Assembly (NCBI GenBank): GCA_964512325.1
Contig: CAZEGN010000002.1
Span: forward strand, 42,324-106,323
Source: JACQZO01 sp964512325
GTDB lineage: Bacteria; Patescibacteriota; Gracilibacteria; RBG-16-42-10
DNA: 64,000 bases
Direction: 5' to 3'
In this document: in pieces, positions 57,603-64,000 of the stretch
How positions within the stretch are numbered: the stretch's first letter is position 1
Layout of the letters: the number at the start of each line of letters is the position of its first letter
Notes under the pieces: model-generated
What the model was told of the DNA's origin: nothing
What the model saw: the letters and a program-made list of their open reading frames with translations, nothing else
Databases searched by the model: none
Made by a program: the position numbers and the translations under genes

Positions 57603-59384
57603 ATGATCCATATTTTGCCTGAACATGTCATTAACCAAATTGCTGCTGGTGAAGTGGTTGAACGCCCAGCCTCAATTGTCAAAGAGCTAGTAGAAAATAG
57701 CTTAGATGCTGGTGCCACCCATATCAGCGTCCATCTACGCAATGGTGGCAAAAGCCTGATTAGAATAAGTGATAACGGCAAAGGCATAGAGGCCCAAGAA
57801 CTACCGCTGGCGGTACTCAGGCATGCCACCAGTAAGATTTCCCAAATTGAAGATTTGGACAACATTCTTACCCTAGGCTTTCGAGGCGAAGCCTTAGCCA
57901 GCATTGCTTCAGTCAGCAGTACTTATATTGAAAGCAAAACAGCACCTAGCACTAGTGCTAGCACGATCACCATTGATCATGGCAACATAGAGCAACAAGC
58001 CACCACCGCCCGAGAACAAGGAACAACAGTAAATATTGAAAATCTATTCGCCAAAATTCCGGCCCGTCGTAAATTTCTCAAAAGTGACAAGCAAGAACTC
58101 AGCACCATTGTTCGCCTCATGCAAGAAATTGCCCTCAGTAGACCCGATGTGCATTTTGAAGTAGTTCATAATGGCCAAGAGCTGATCAACACACCAGCTA
58201 AAGAGACCCTGTTGGAACGTTTTTATGACTTATTTCCCACTAATGATCTGCAAGGAGAAATGTTACCAATTCACAACGAAGAAGGCTCATTCATTTTAGA
58301 CGGTGTCATTTCCTCTCCTGTGATCAAAAGACGCAGTAGAGCGACACAAATGATCAGCGTCAACGGTCGCACCATCCATGATTATCGCATCGCCAAATGC
58401 ATTGAAGATGCTTATCATGGCTTTTTAATCACGGGTGAACATCCCCTCTTTTTTATTCACCTCTACATTCCCACCGATGAAATAGACGTCAATGTTCATC
58501 CCCGAAAAACTGAGGTCCGCTTCAGTCGTACTGATGAAATCATGAGCTTCGTCTACCGCAGTATCAAATCAGTACTCGAAAGCAGAAGCTTTGCGGTGAA
58601 GACCCATATCAATTCGGAATTCGGAGTGCGGAATGCGGAATGGAATCCAAACATAGCCAGTACAAAATTACCCAGACAGTATCCCCCTTCCTCCTCATAC
58701 TCTCAGTCTGAACTACTCACTCCTAACTCGGCATTACCCACCGTTCACTCACCGCAGGCTCATTACCATACTGCCCCTGAAGCCCAATTGTTTGATATCG
58801 CAGCTCCTCTGCCAATTCGCTTTCTAGCTCAAATTAAGAACTCGTATATTTTATGCAGTGCTGAAAACAGCCTCATTCTCTTCGACCAGCACGCTGCCCA
58901 TGAGCGGTTTATTTATGAGCAATTAAAAAAGTTTCGCGCCGAGCGCTCAAGCCAAGAGCTAATTACTCCGATTGAAATAAAAGTTAGTGCGGAGCAAAGT
59001 GCACTATTAAGTGATGAGCAAAATGTCTTTGCTGACTTCGGTATTTTTCTGGAGCAAGCAGCCCCCAATCAATGGCTGATCACTGAAGTACCCAATATGC
59101 CCAAATCACATCAAATAGATTGGAGCAATGTTGTGCTCAATACACTTGAAACAGTACATCAAGAAAGCCTAGCTCATACGCTAGTCGCTCATGAGGAGGA
59201 CCTGCTTCATACAATGGCCTGTAAAGCAGCGGTGAAATTTAATGACAAGCTCACACCCATTGAACTACAACGATTGATTGATGACGTGGCCTACCTTCCA
59301 GGCATCTACACCTGCCCCCACGGTCGACCTTTTCGCCTAGAAATCACTTTCAACGAACTAGACCGCTACTTCAAAAGACACTAG
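57603..59384 (+). CDS. mutL: DNA mismatch repair protein MutL
   Basis: A 593-residue protein. The N-terminal GHKL ATPase has IAAGEVVERPASIVKELVENSLDAG (split by motif I Glu/Asn), ISDNGKGI and LGFRGEALASIASV, then VNVHPRKTEVRF (about 300). The C-terminal dimerisation domain (about 400-593; LFDQHAAHERF, MACKAAVKFNDKL, CPHGRPFRLEI) has the CPHGRP motif but not the DQHA(x)2E(x)4E endonuclease site in full: it reads DQHAAHERFIYEQL, which does match DQHA-x2-E-x4-E, so nuclease activity is possible. The linker (about 337-385) is coded by intergenic-type repeat words. Start ATG 57603. Confidence 0.93.
   Translation: MIHILPEHVINQIAAGEVVERPASIVKELVENSLDAGATHISVHLRNGGKSLIRISDNGKGIEAQELPLAVLRHATSKISQIEDLDNILTLGFRGEALASIASVSSTYIESKTAPSTSASTITIDHGNIEQQATTAREQGTTVNIENLFAKIPARRKFLKSDKQELSTIVRLMQEIALSRPDVHFEVVHNGQELINTPAKETLLERFYDLFPTNDLQGEMLPIHNEEGSFILDGVISSPVIKRRSRATQMISVNGRTIHDYRIAKCIEDAYHGFLITGEHPLFFIHLYIPTDEIDVNVHPRKTEVRFSRTDEIMSFVYRSIKSVLESRSFAVKTHINSEFGVRNAEWNPNIASTKLPRQYPPSSSYSQSELLTPNSALPTVHSPQAHYHTAPEAQLFDIAAPLPIRFLAQIKNSYILCSAENSLILFDQHAAHERFIYEQLKKFRAERSSQELITPIEIKVSAEQSALLSDEQNVFADFGIFLEQAAPNQWLITEVPNMPKSHQIDWSNVVLNTLETVHQESLAHTLVAHEEDLLHTMACKAAVKFNDKLTPIELQRLIDDVAYLPGIYTCPHGRPFRLEITFNELDRYFKRH
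58611..58737. repeat. Intergenic-type word repeats inside the mutL linker
   Basis: Within the coding frame, AATTCGGAATTCGGAGTGCG (58611-58630) followed by GAATGCGGAATGG, and CTGAACTACTCACTCC (58708-58723) with TAACTCGGCATTAC, resemble the reiterated words in gaps at 10030, 19623 and 51428. They code NSEFGVRNAEW and SELLTPNSALP in the unstructured linker. The insertion has kept the reading frame. Confidence 0.5.
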
Positions 59385-59390
59385 AGCGGG

Positions 59391-59452
59391 CGCAATTAGC
59401 AATTAGTAATTAGCAATTCGTAATTCGTACTTTGTACTTTGTAATTCTTCAC
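59391..59452. repeat. Word array between mutL and cca
   Basis: GCAATTAGCAATTAGTAATT and AGCAATTCGTAATTCGTACTT are reiterated words that fill the gap, then TTTGTACTTTGTAATTC. There is only one arm and no gene. It resembles the left half of the inverted-repeat elements elsewhere. Confidence 0.5.
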
Positions 59453-59457
59453 TCTTC

Positions 59458-60777
59458 ATGTATTCTGCTGCGCTGACCATTCTCAAAACCTTGCATAATG
59501 CTGGATTCGAGGCATATCTGGCTGGCGGTTGCGTACGTGACATTCTGCTCAAAAAGGAACCGAAAGACTATGATATTGTTACCAATGCCTTACCGGAACA
59601 AATTGAAAAGCTTTTCGAGCATAGTCGTGCAATTGGAAAACACTTTGGTGTTATCCAGGTAGAGGCGGCAGGACATCATTTTGAAATAGCCACCTTTCGG
59701 TCTGATAGTGGATATAGCGATGGCAGAAGGCCTGATTATGTGACATTCACATCCGCCCAGGAGGATGCTAAGCGCCGGGATTTTACGGTAAACGGTTTAT
59801 TTCTTGATCCATTTAACAATGAAATCAAAGACTTTGTACAGGGAAAAATTGATCTGAAAGAGCGACTCATCCGCTTCATTGGCGATCCTGAACAGAGAAT
59901 CCAGGAAGATCATCTTCGTATTTTAAGAGCAGTACGATTCAAAAATCGCCTGAACTTTCGTTACCATCCTGACACCTATCAAGCACTAAAAACACATGCC
60001 CACCTAGTAGATAAAGTAGCACCCGAAAGATTACGGGATGAGTTAAATCGCATGCTGCTACATAAAAGCCGGACCCAAGCTTTACGGGACTTAGATGAAC
60101 TGGGATTGCTGGACGTTATCCTGCCTGAAATTAGCAAACTTAAAGGCATTACCCAACCATTTGAGTATCATACCGAAGGTGACGTGTTTGAGCATACATT
60201 AGCAGCTCTAAAAACAATTCCGTCACAAAAAAACAGCACGCTTATTTGGGCCACCTTGCTCCATGATACGGGAAAAGCAGTGACATTTAATTTAAAAGAG
60301 CGCATTCGTTTTGATAGTCACGCTGAGCATTCGAGCGAAATTGCTGAACAGATATTAAAGCGCCTCCACTTTTCTAGCGCATTTATCGCTGAAGTGAGTT
60401 TCCTTACCCGCCATCATATGATGTGGGTAAGCCTGCGTGACATGCCTGATAGCAGAAAACAACACTGGATTTTTGATAAACGCTTCGCTAATTTATTACG
60501 CTTATTTAAAGCTGATGCCAGTGGCTCAAAACCTTTAGACTTAAGCCTTTATCACGACATTCAAGCGATAGTGAAAAGAGTAAAGTCTGAATACAAAAAA
60601 CTACCAAAACCACTACTCAATGGTACAATTTTACAAAAAGAACTGAGGCTAAAACCTGGTAAAGTCATTGGCAAAATCTTAGCAGAGGTTTATCATGCTC
60701 AATTAGAAAGAACAATTCACACTCGCGCTGAAGCTTTGCAATTAGCCCATCAAATTTATGAACAATCCCAAGCTTAA
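59458..60777 (+). CDS. cca: CCA-adding enzyme / tRNA nucleotidyltransferase with HD domain
   Basis: A 439-residue protein. The class II nucleotidyltransferase head has LAGGCVRDILL (about 20-30), DYDIVTNA (metal Asp pair), FRSD and RRDFTVNGLF, followed by an RNA-binding region (EDHLRILRAVRF). An HD domain follows, with LLHDTGK at about 267-273 and a later H-x-x-M region. It completes or repairs tRNA 3' ends. The three tRNAs seen here already encode CCA, so repair would be its main role for those. Poly(A) polymerases share this fold, but the overall match is closer to CCA enzymes. yceD overlaps its last 20 bases. Confidence 0.85.
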   Translation: MYSAALTILKTLHNAGFEAYLAGGCVRDILLKKEPKDYDIVTNALPEQIEKLFEHSRAIGKHFGVIQVEAAGHHFEIATFRSDSGYSDGRRPDYVTFTSAQEDAKRRDFTVNGLFLDPFNNEIKDFVQGKIDLKERLIRFIGDPEQRIQEDHLRILRAVRFKNRLNFRYHPDTYQALKTHAHLVDKVAPERLRDELNRMLLHKSRTQALRDLDELGLLDVILPEISKLKGITQPFEYHTEGDVFEHTLAALKTIPSQKNSTLIWATLLHDTGKAVTFNLKERIRFDSHAEHSSEIAEQILKRLHFSSAFIAEVSFLTRHHMMWVSLRDMPDSRKQHWIFDKRFANLLRLFKADASGSKPLDLSLYHDIQAIVKRVKSEYKKLPKPLLNGTILQKELRLKPGKVIGKILAEVYHAQLERTIHTRAEALQLAHQIYEQSQA

Positions 60778-61276
60778 CATCACCGAACTACTGCGCAAAG
60801 GTACAGGTGAAAGCCTGGAGTTTACATTTCCCCTTTCCGGCAGGCACGATGAAAATATCGCCTTCACCAAAAAGAGTACATTAACAGGCCAAATAACTCA
60901 TCTTGGCGACTATTTGCTCATTGATTTTGAGCTGAATGAGTACAAGTTAACTGAAGCTTGCGTACGTTGTTTGACAGAGATTGAGCAAATCACTAGTATT
61001 GACCGGGTTTCAGAGAGCTATTCACTAGTAGATGCCAAAGAAAACAGCTTTACACTAATTAGTGAAGATAGCGTCACCCATGAGCAGTTTTTTGATCTAG
61101 GACCACTAATTGACCAAGAACTTTTGCTCAGCAAAACAGCCAATGCCTTGTGTAAAGACGATTGTGCTGGCCTTTGCCAACAGTGTGGTACCGACCTAAA
61201 TAAGAAAAAATGCAAGTGTCTACCACTTGCCAAAGACTCCCCCTTTAACCAGCTGAAAGACCATTTCAAAGATTAA
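60758..61276 (+). CDS. yceD: DUF177 (YceD) family protein
   Basis: A 172-residue protein. The family core ACVRCLTEIEQ (about 67-77) is followed by FDLGPLIDQELLLS and a C-terminal cluster CKDDCAGLCQQCGTDLNKKKCKC. YceD proteins lie next to rpmF in many bacteria and affect 23S rRNA levels, and the same order is seen here. Its start overlaps the cca gene by 20 bases. A gap of 48 bases of TATAAT-type words separates it from rpmF. Confidence 0.88.
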   Translation: MNNPKLNITELLRKGTGESLEFTFPLSGRHDENIAFTKKSTLTGQITHLGDYLLIDFELNEYKLTEACVRCLTEIEQITSIDRVSESYSLVDAKENSFTLISEDSVTHEQFFDLGPLIDQELLLSKTANALCKDDCAGLCQQCGTDLNKKKCKCLPLAKDSPFNQLKDHFKD

Positions 61277-61296
61277 ATCTCCATTTATCTATCATT

Positions 61297-61316
61297 TATA
61301 ATCTATCATCTATAAT
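61297..61316 (+). promoter_or_regulatory. Doubled TATAAT box upstream of rpmF
   Basis: TATAAT at 61297-61302 and 61311-61316 within a run of ATCTATCATTTATA-type words; eight bases lie between the second box and ATG 61325, as at msrB. It could provide rpmF with its own leaderless transcript within the cca-rluD gene cluster. Confidence 0.4.
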
Positions 61317-61324
61317 TTCATTGT

Positions 61325-61627
61325 ATGGCAGTACCAAAGAAGAAAACGTCAAAAACTCGTACCAATCGTCGCTATCGCACTTGGGTATCTAAAGAGCAAA
61401 AACGTCTTGCAGATAAATTAGTGCTTGTACCTTACGGCAATGGTAGCCATCTCAAGCCCGCACATATTTATTTAGATGATGGTGCTGATTTGAGAAAGAC
61501 TAAAAAAGCTAAACCAACTACTGCTAACAAAGCAACTAGCAGCAGTGAAGAAGAGACAAAAGAAGAAAAGAAAGCACCAACCAAGGCAAAAAAAGCCACT
61601 CCCAAGCGTACTAAGAAGTCTGAATAA
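61325..61627 (+). CDS. rpmF: Ribosomal protein bL32 with a Lys-rich C-terminal extension
   Basis: A 100-residue protein. The N terminus MAVPKKKTSKTRTNRRYRTW is the normal bL32 start. The four zinc cysteines of many L32 proteins are absent; no Cys occurs. The last 40 residues (from about 60) are an Ala/Lys/Thr/Glu-rich tail unlike the usual 55-60-residue protein, probably disordered. It is part of the large subunit. Its TAA overlaps the nusB ATG by one base. Confidence 0.88.
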   Translation: MAVPKKKTSKTRTNRRYRTWVSKEQKRLADKLVLVPYGNGSHLKPAHIYLDDGADLRKTKKAKPTTANKATSSSEEETKEEKKAPTKAKKATPKRTKKSE

Positions 61628-62076
61628 TGAGCAAAAATCGTCATCTGCTTCGAATAGTAGTGATGCAGACTCTGTTTGAGTCTATATTTAGAGAAAAAAT
61701 GCCTCTCCCTGAAATATTGGAAAGGCATTTTGCTGAATTTGAGGCAAAAGAAAAGAAACTGGATCCAGATAGTCAAAAGTTTGCTCTTGATTTGCTCATG
61801 GGAGCAAAAGAGCATGAAGAAGAGAGTATTAAGCTAATCAGCAAATATGCAGCCGAATGGCCATTTAATGAGCTCCCCAATGTGGAACAAGCAATTTTAA
61901 AAATTGGTGTCTTTGAGCTTATGCATGGCGGCCAAGATGTCCCTCCCCCAGTTGCGATTAATGAAGCAATTGAATTAGCCAAAGAATATGGTAGTGATAA
62001 TAGTGGCAAATTTGTAAACGGCGTCTTGTCTTCTATTTTTAAGCAGGAGTTACATGCTAGCGACAACAAAGCTTAA
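61627..62076 (+). CDS. nusB: Transcription antitermination factor NusB
   Basis: A 149-residue all-helical protein of normal length. Family features are an early RIVVMQTLFESIF helix, LDLLMGAKEHEEES, and the C-terminal PNVEQAILKIGVFEL and VAINEAIELAKEYGSDNSGKFVNGVL signature. It acts with NusE and box A RNA in rRNA transcription. It starts one base inside the rpmF stop and overlaps rnc by 23 bases, so tightly coupled. Confidence 0.93.
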   Translation: MSKNRHLLRIVVMQTLFESIFREKMPLPEILERHFAEFEAKEKKLDPDSQKFALDLLMGAKEHEEESIKLISKYAAEWPFNELPNVEQAILKIGVFELMHGGQDVPPPVAINEAIELAKEYGSDNSGKFVNGVLSSIFKQELHASDNKA

Positions 62077-62758
62077 GGAATTGGAACAAAAGCTCCAAGT
62101 AAGCTTCACCCAAAGCAATCTGCTTGAGCAAGCTTTGCTCCACCGTTCATACATTAACGAACACCCGGAAGTCACACACAATAATGAGCGTCTCGAATTC
62201 TTAGGCGATGCCGTATTAGAATTAGTAGTCACTGAATATCTATACGAAAACTATCCCCTGCCAGAAGGAGAGTTAACATTACTAAGATCAGCCTTGGTAC
62301 GCAAAGAAAATTTAGCAAGCATTGCTCGCACCTTAGATCTTGGTCAATACTTATTTTTAAGCAAAGGTGAAGAAAAATCTGGAGGTCGCAGCAAAAATTA
62401 CCTGCTAGCGAATGCTTTTGAGGCGATTATTGGTGCTATTTATCTTGATCAAGGGTTCGCTGCGAGCAAAGCTTTTTTATTACATACAGCTTTAGTTACA
62501 CTCGACACCATTGTCGCCAACAAGCTCCATATTGATGCAAAATCCCTTTTCCAAGAACAAGCACAGGCCCATATGGGTATTACTCCAGAATACAAACTCA
62601 TCGATGAAACAGGCCCCTCTCATGACAAAGTTTTTGTCATGGGTGTCTACTTAAAAGATGAGCTAATCGCCACCGGGCAAGGTCCTAGTAAACAACAAGC
62701 AGAAGAAAGTGCTGCGCGTAATGCGCTAGCAATCAAACAATGGTTTGAGAAAGCCTAA
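62054..62758 (+). CDS. rnc: Ribonuclease III
   Basis: A 234-residue protein. The catalytic signature NERLEFLGDAVLEL at about 44-57 has the metal-binding Glu and Asp; ANAFEAIIGAIYLDQG (about 116-131) supplies the second set. A dsRNA-binding domain covers about 160-232 (FQEQAQAHMG, GPSKQQAEESAARNAL). It cleaves double-stranded RNA such as rRNA precursors. It overlaps nusB by 23 bases. Start ATG 62054. Confidence 0.95.
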   Translation: MLATTKLKELEQKLQVSFTQSNLLEQALLHRSYINEHPEVTHNNERLEFLGDAVLELVVTEYLYENYPLPEGELTLLRSALVRKENLASIARTLDLGQYLFLSKGEEKSGGRSKNYLLANAFEAIIGAIYLDQGFAASKAFLLHTALVTLDTIVANKLHIDAKSLFQEQAQAHMGITPEYKLIDETGPSHDKVFVMGVYLKDELIATGQGPSKQQAEESAARNALAIKQWFEKA

Positions 62759-62782
62759 TATATATCGCCTAATGAATCGTCC

Positions 62783-63811
62783 ATGAGCGCTGACACTATC
62801 CTTACTATTCCCGCTGAAGCAAAAGGCAAGCGCATTGATGTCGTTATTGCTGATCTTACTAAACTCAGTCGCAATCAGGTAAGAAAACTCATTGCCGACC
62901 GCGTGATTTCACTTGATGGCAAAACAGTCACTAAACCTGGCGTTTTAATCGGCAATCAAAGCACTATTGCTATTCAACATCTGCCTGAGGAAAGAAATCG
63001 CGTTATCCCAGAAGATATTCCACTGAATATCATTTATGAAGATGATTACATTTTGGCAGTAAATAAGAAACCGGGATTAGTGGTACACCCCGGTGTAGGC
63101 CACAAAGACAATACACTGATTAATGCCCTAGAAGCATACCGTGAGAAGCACAACTTGCCTCCCCTTCGTTTATTGCATCGACTCGATAAAGACACGTCTG
63201 GCATTTTGCTAGTCAGCAAAGATGAACAAAGCTTTACCAAATTTGGCAAAATGTTTGAACAAAGAGATTTGCAGAAAGTATATCTCGCTTTGGTCTATGC
63301 TACCCCCAAAAAGCTTAAAGGATATATTGACGCCCCAATTGAACGCTCAGGCCAAGATCGCCAAAAGTTTACAATATCAGCGAGTAGTCACTCCCGTCGT
63401 GCCTTAACTGCCTATCAGGTCTTAGATTTCTTTGGTGATGTTTCCTTATGGGCCCTACAAATTCATACCGGTCGCACCCATCAAATCCGTGTCCACAGCA
63501 GCAGTATCGGCCACCCGGTACTAGGTGACATGACATACGGAAACGACAACAGCTTAAGACTAAGTCTAGAACTTGGCATAAAAAGGCAATTGCTCCACGC
63601 ATTCAGGATCACCTTTCATCATCCTTTTTTGAATAAGCAAATCACCATCGAAGCCCCTCTCCCCTACGATTTCAAACAAGCACTAGGAACTATCAGCAAT
63701 AAGAAATACAAAGTGCCCAGCTTTACTTTTAATGATTTCCAATATCACCAAGACTGGAAAGAAAAAAAGAGCACAAGAATTAACATACAATACACAGAAA
63801 AACAGGTATGA
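62783..63811 (+). CDS. rluD: RluA/RluD-family 23S rRNA pseudouridine synthase
   Basis: A 342-residue protein. An N-terminal S4 domain (about 10-65; GKRIDVVIADLTKLSRNQVRKLI) is followed by the catalytic HRLDKDTSGIL (Asp at about 134), VHPGVGH and HTGRTHQIRVH motifs. It isomerises specific uridines in RNA to pseudouridine; the RluD assignment over other RluA relatives rests on the S4 domain. The C-terminal 45 residues are basic and unlike the core family. The TGA stop overlaps a short downstream ATG frame. Confidence 0.88.
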   Translation: MSADTILTIPAEAKGKRIDVVIADLTKLSRNQVRKLIADRVISLDGKTVTKPGVLIGNQSTIAIQHLPEERNRVIPEDIPLNIIYEDDYILAVNKKPGLVVHPGVGHKDNTLINALEAYREKHNLPPLRLLHRLDKDTSGILLVSKDEQSFTKFGKMFEQRDLQKVYLALVYATPKKLKGYIDAPIERSGQDRQKFTISASSHSRRALTAYQVLDFFGDVSLWALQIHTGRTHQIRVHSSSIGHPVLGDMTYGNDNSLRLSLELGIKRQLLHAFRITFHHPFLNKQITIEAPLPYDFKQALGTISNKKYKVPSFTFNDFQYHQDWKEKKSTRINIQYTEKQV

Positions 63812-64000
63812 CCAAGTTTTTCATGCCCTTTTCCTTTTCATCCCACTGCCCTCTCTTGTTCACCTGGAGAACTTTTAGCAGGAAATTTTCCTGTGAAAGA
63901 AGGACGGAAATGAGTATCTTCAAAATCTGATTTGTCCCCTTACAACTAATCTACAACTTGTAAATTCCAAAACTTTTCGTAAAGACCTTTTTGCTTGAGT
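63812..64000. other. Window end, no convincing gene
   Basis: An ATG at 63808 overlaps the rluD stop and opens a 38-codon frame of low-complexity sequence that I do not believe is a gene. CAGGAAATTTTCCTG (63879-63893) is a 7-base-arm palindrome with a single central base and no T run. Nothing else was recognised in the last 100 bases. Confidence 0.4.

Noticed and set aside
63808..63921. A 38-codon frame overlapping the rluD stop
   Set aside because: Low-complexity composition and no motif; the ATGA overlap alone is not enough support.
1..64000. TGA read as glycine (as in some CPR lineages)
   Set aside because: Several intact genes end in TGA at the expected place and no conserved domain is interrupted by in-frame TGA.

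Overview
This window looks like a compact candidate-phylum bacterium, most likely Patescibacteria (CPR). The phylum call is an inference from gene content and style. Genes are short and close-packed, almost none has a Shine-Dalgarno sequence, and many proteins match no family I know. TGA is used as an ordinary stop (for example in rluD and the ABC-F gene), so the code is standard and this is not a lineage that reads TGA as glycine. There is no rRNA, CRISPR array, transposase or phage module.

Layout. (a) 1-3.8 kb: a gene cut by the window edge, a tRNA with a CAT anticodon, a small unknown protein, a P-loop kinase, a secreted thermonuclease and a NUDIX hydrolase. (b) 3.9-7.4 kb: a 1157-residue surface protein with SdrD-B-like and DUF11-like domains, three polyglycine linkers and three C-terminal SLH domains. 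(c) 7.5-10 kb: a Cys-rich protein diverging from a TrmB-type regulator. (d) 10.2-17.1 kb: an HD hydrolase, a CYTH-like protein, a leftward membrane operon (ArsP_1/DUF318 permease, TIGR03943-like partner, Ig/propeller protein, 44-residue protein), uppP, and an unknown gene. (e) 17.2-36.5 kb: the main feature, an array of nine more paralogues of the Cys-rich protein, all on the + strand, with a decayed DUF72 gene, a membrane protein, a cytochrome-b5-like lipoprotein and a four-helix-bundle cassette between them. (f) 36.6-47.4 kb: a NUDIX protein, tRNA-Tyr, tRNA-Ser, a uracil-DNA-glycosylase-like protein, an M29-like peptidase, a second four-helix cassette, ABC-F, msrB, ogt and two facing metallopeptidase-like genes. 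(g) 47.5-63.8 kb: housekeeping genes dnaG, a sigma-70/adenylate-kinase fusion, a phosphohexomutase, a TPR protein, a delta-prime-like protein, mutS, mutL, cca, yceD, rpmF, nusB, rnc and an rluD-type synthase.

The Cys-rich family (10 members, 543-564 residues) has one architecture: an N-terminal zinc-ribbon-like module, two Cys-rich repeat domains that each end in a KEYC-I-x-NKQY-type signature, and a C-terminal module that resembles the N-terminal one. No member has a signal peptide or membrane segment, so a cytoplasmic location is likely. The four CxxC-type sites are kept or lost as whole units from copy to copy. The first repeat domain is a gap-free block whose key cysteines are 12 residues apart. 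The function is unknown. The array, its internal rules and its divergent TrmB-type regulator are the best candidates here for an undescribed system.

Intergenic DNA is rich in short reiterated words (ATTCAAA-type, CGAATTG-type, TATAAT-type). Some of these form inverted repeats around four-helix-bundle genes. A separate inverted-repeat family begins exactly at tRNA 3' CCA ends.
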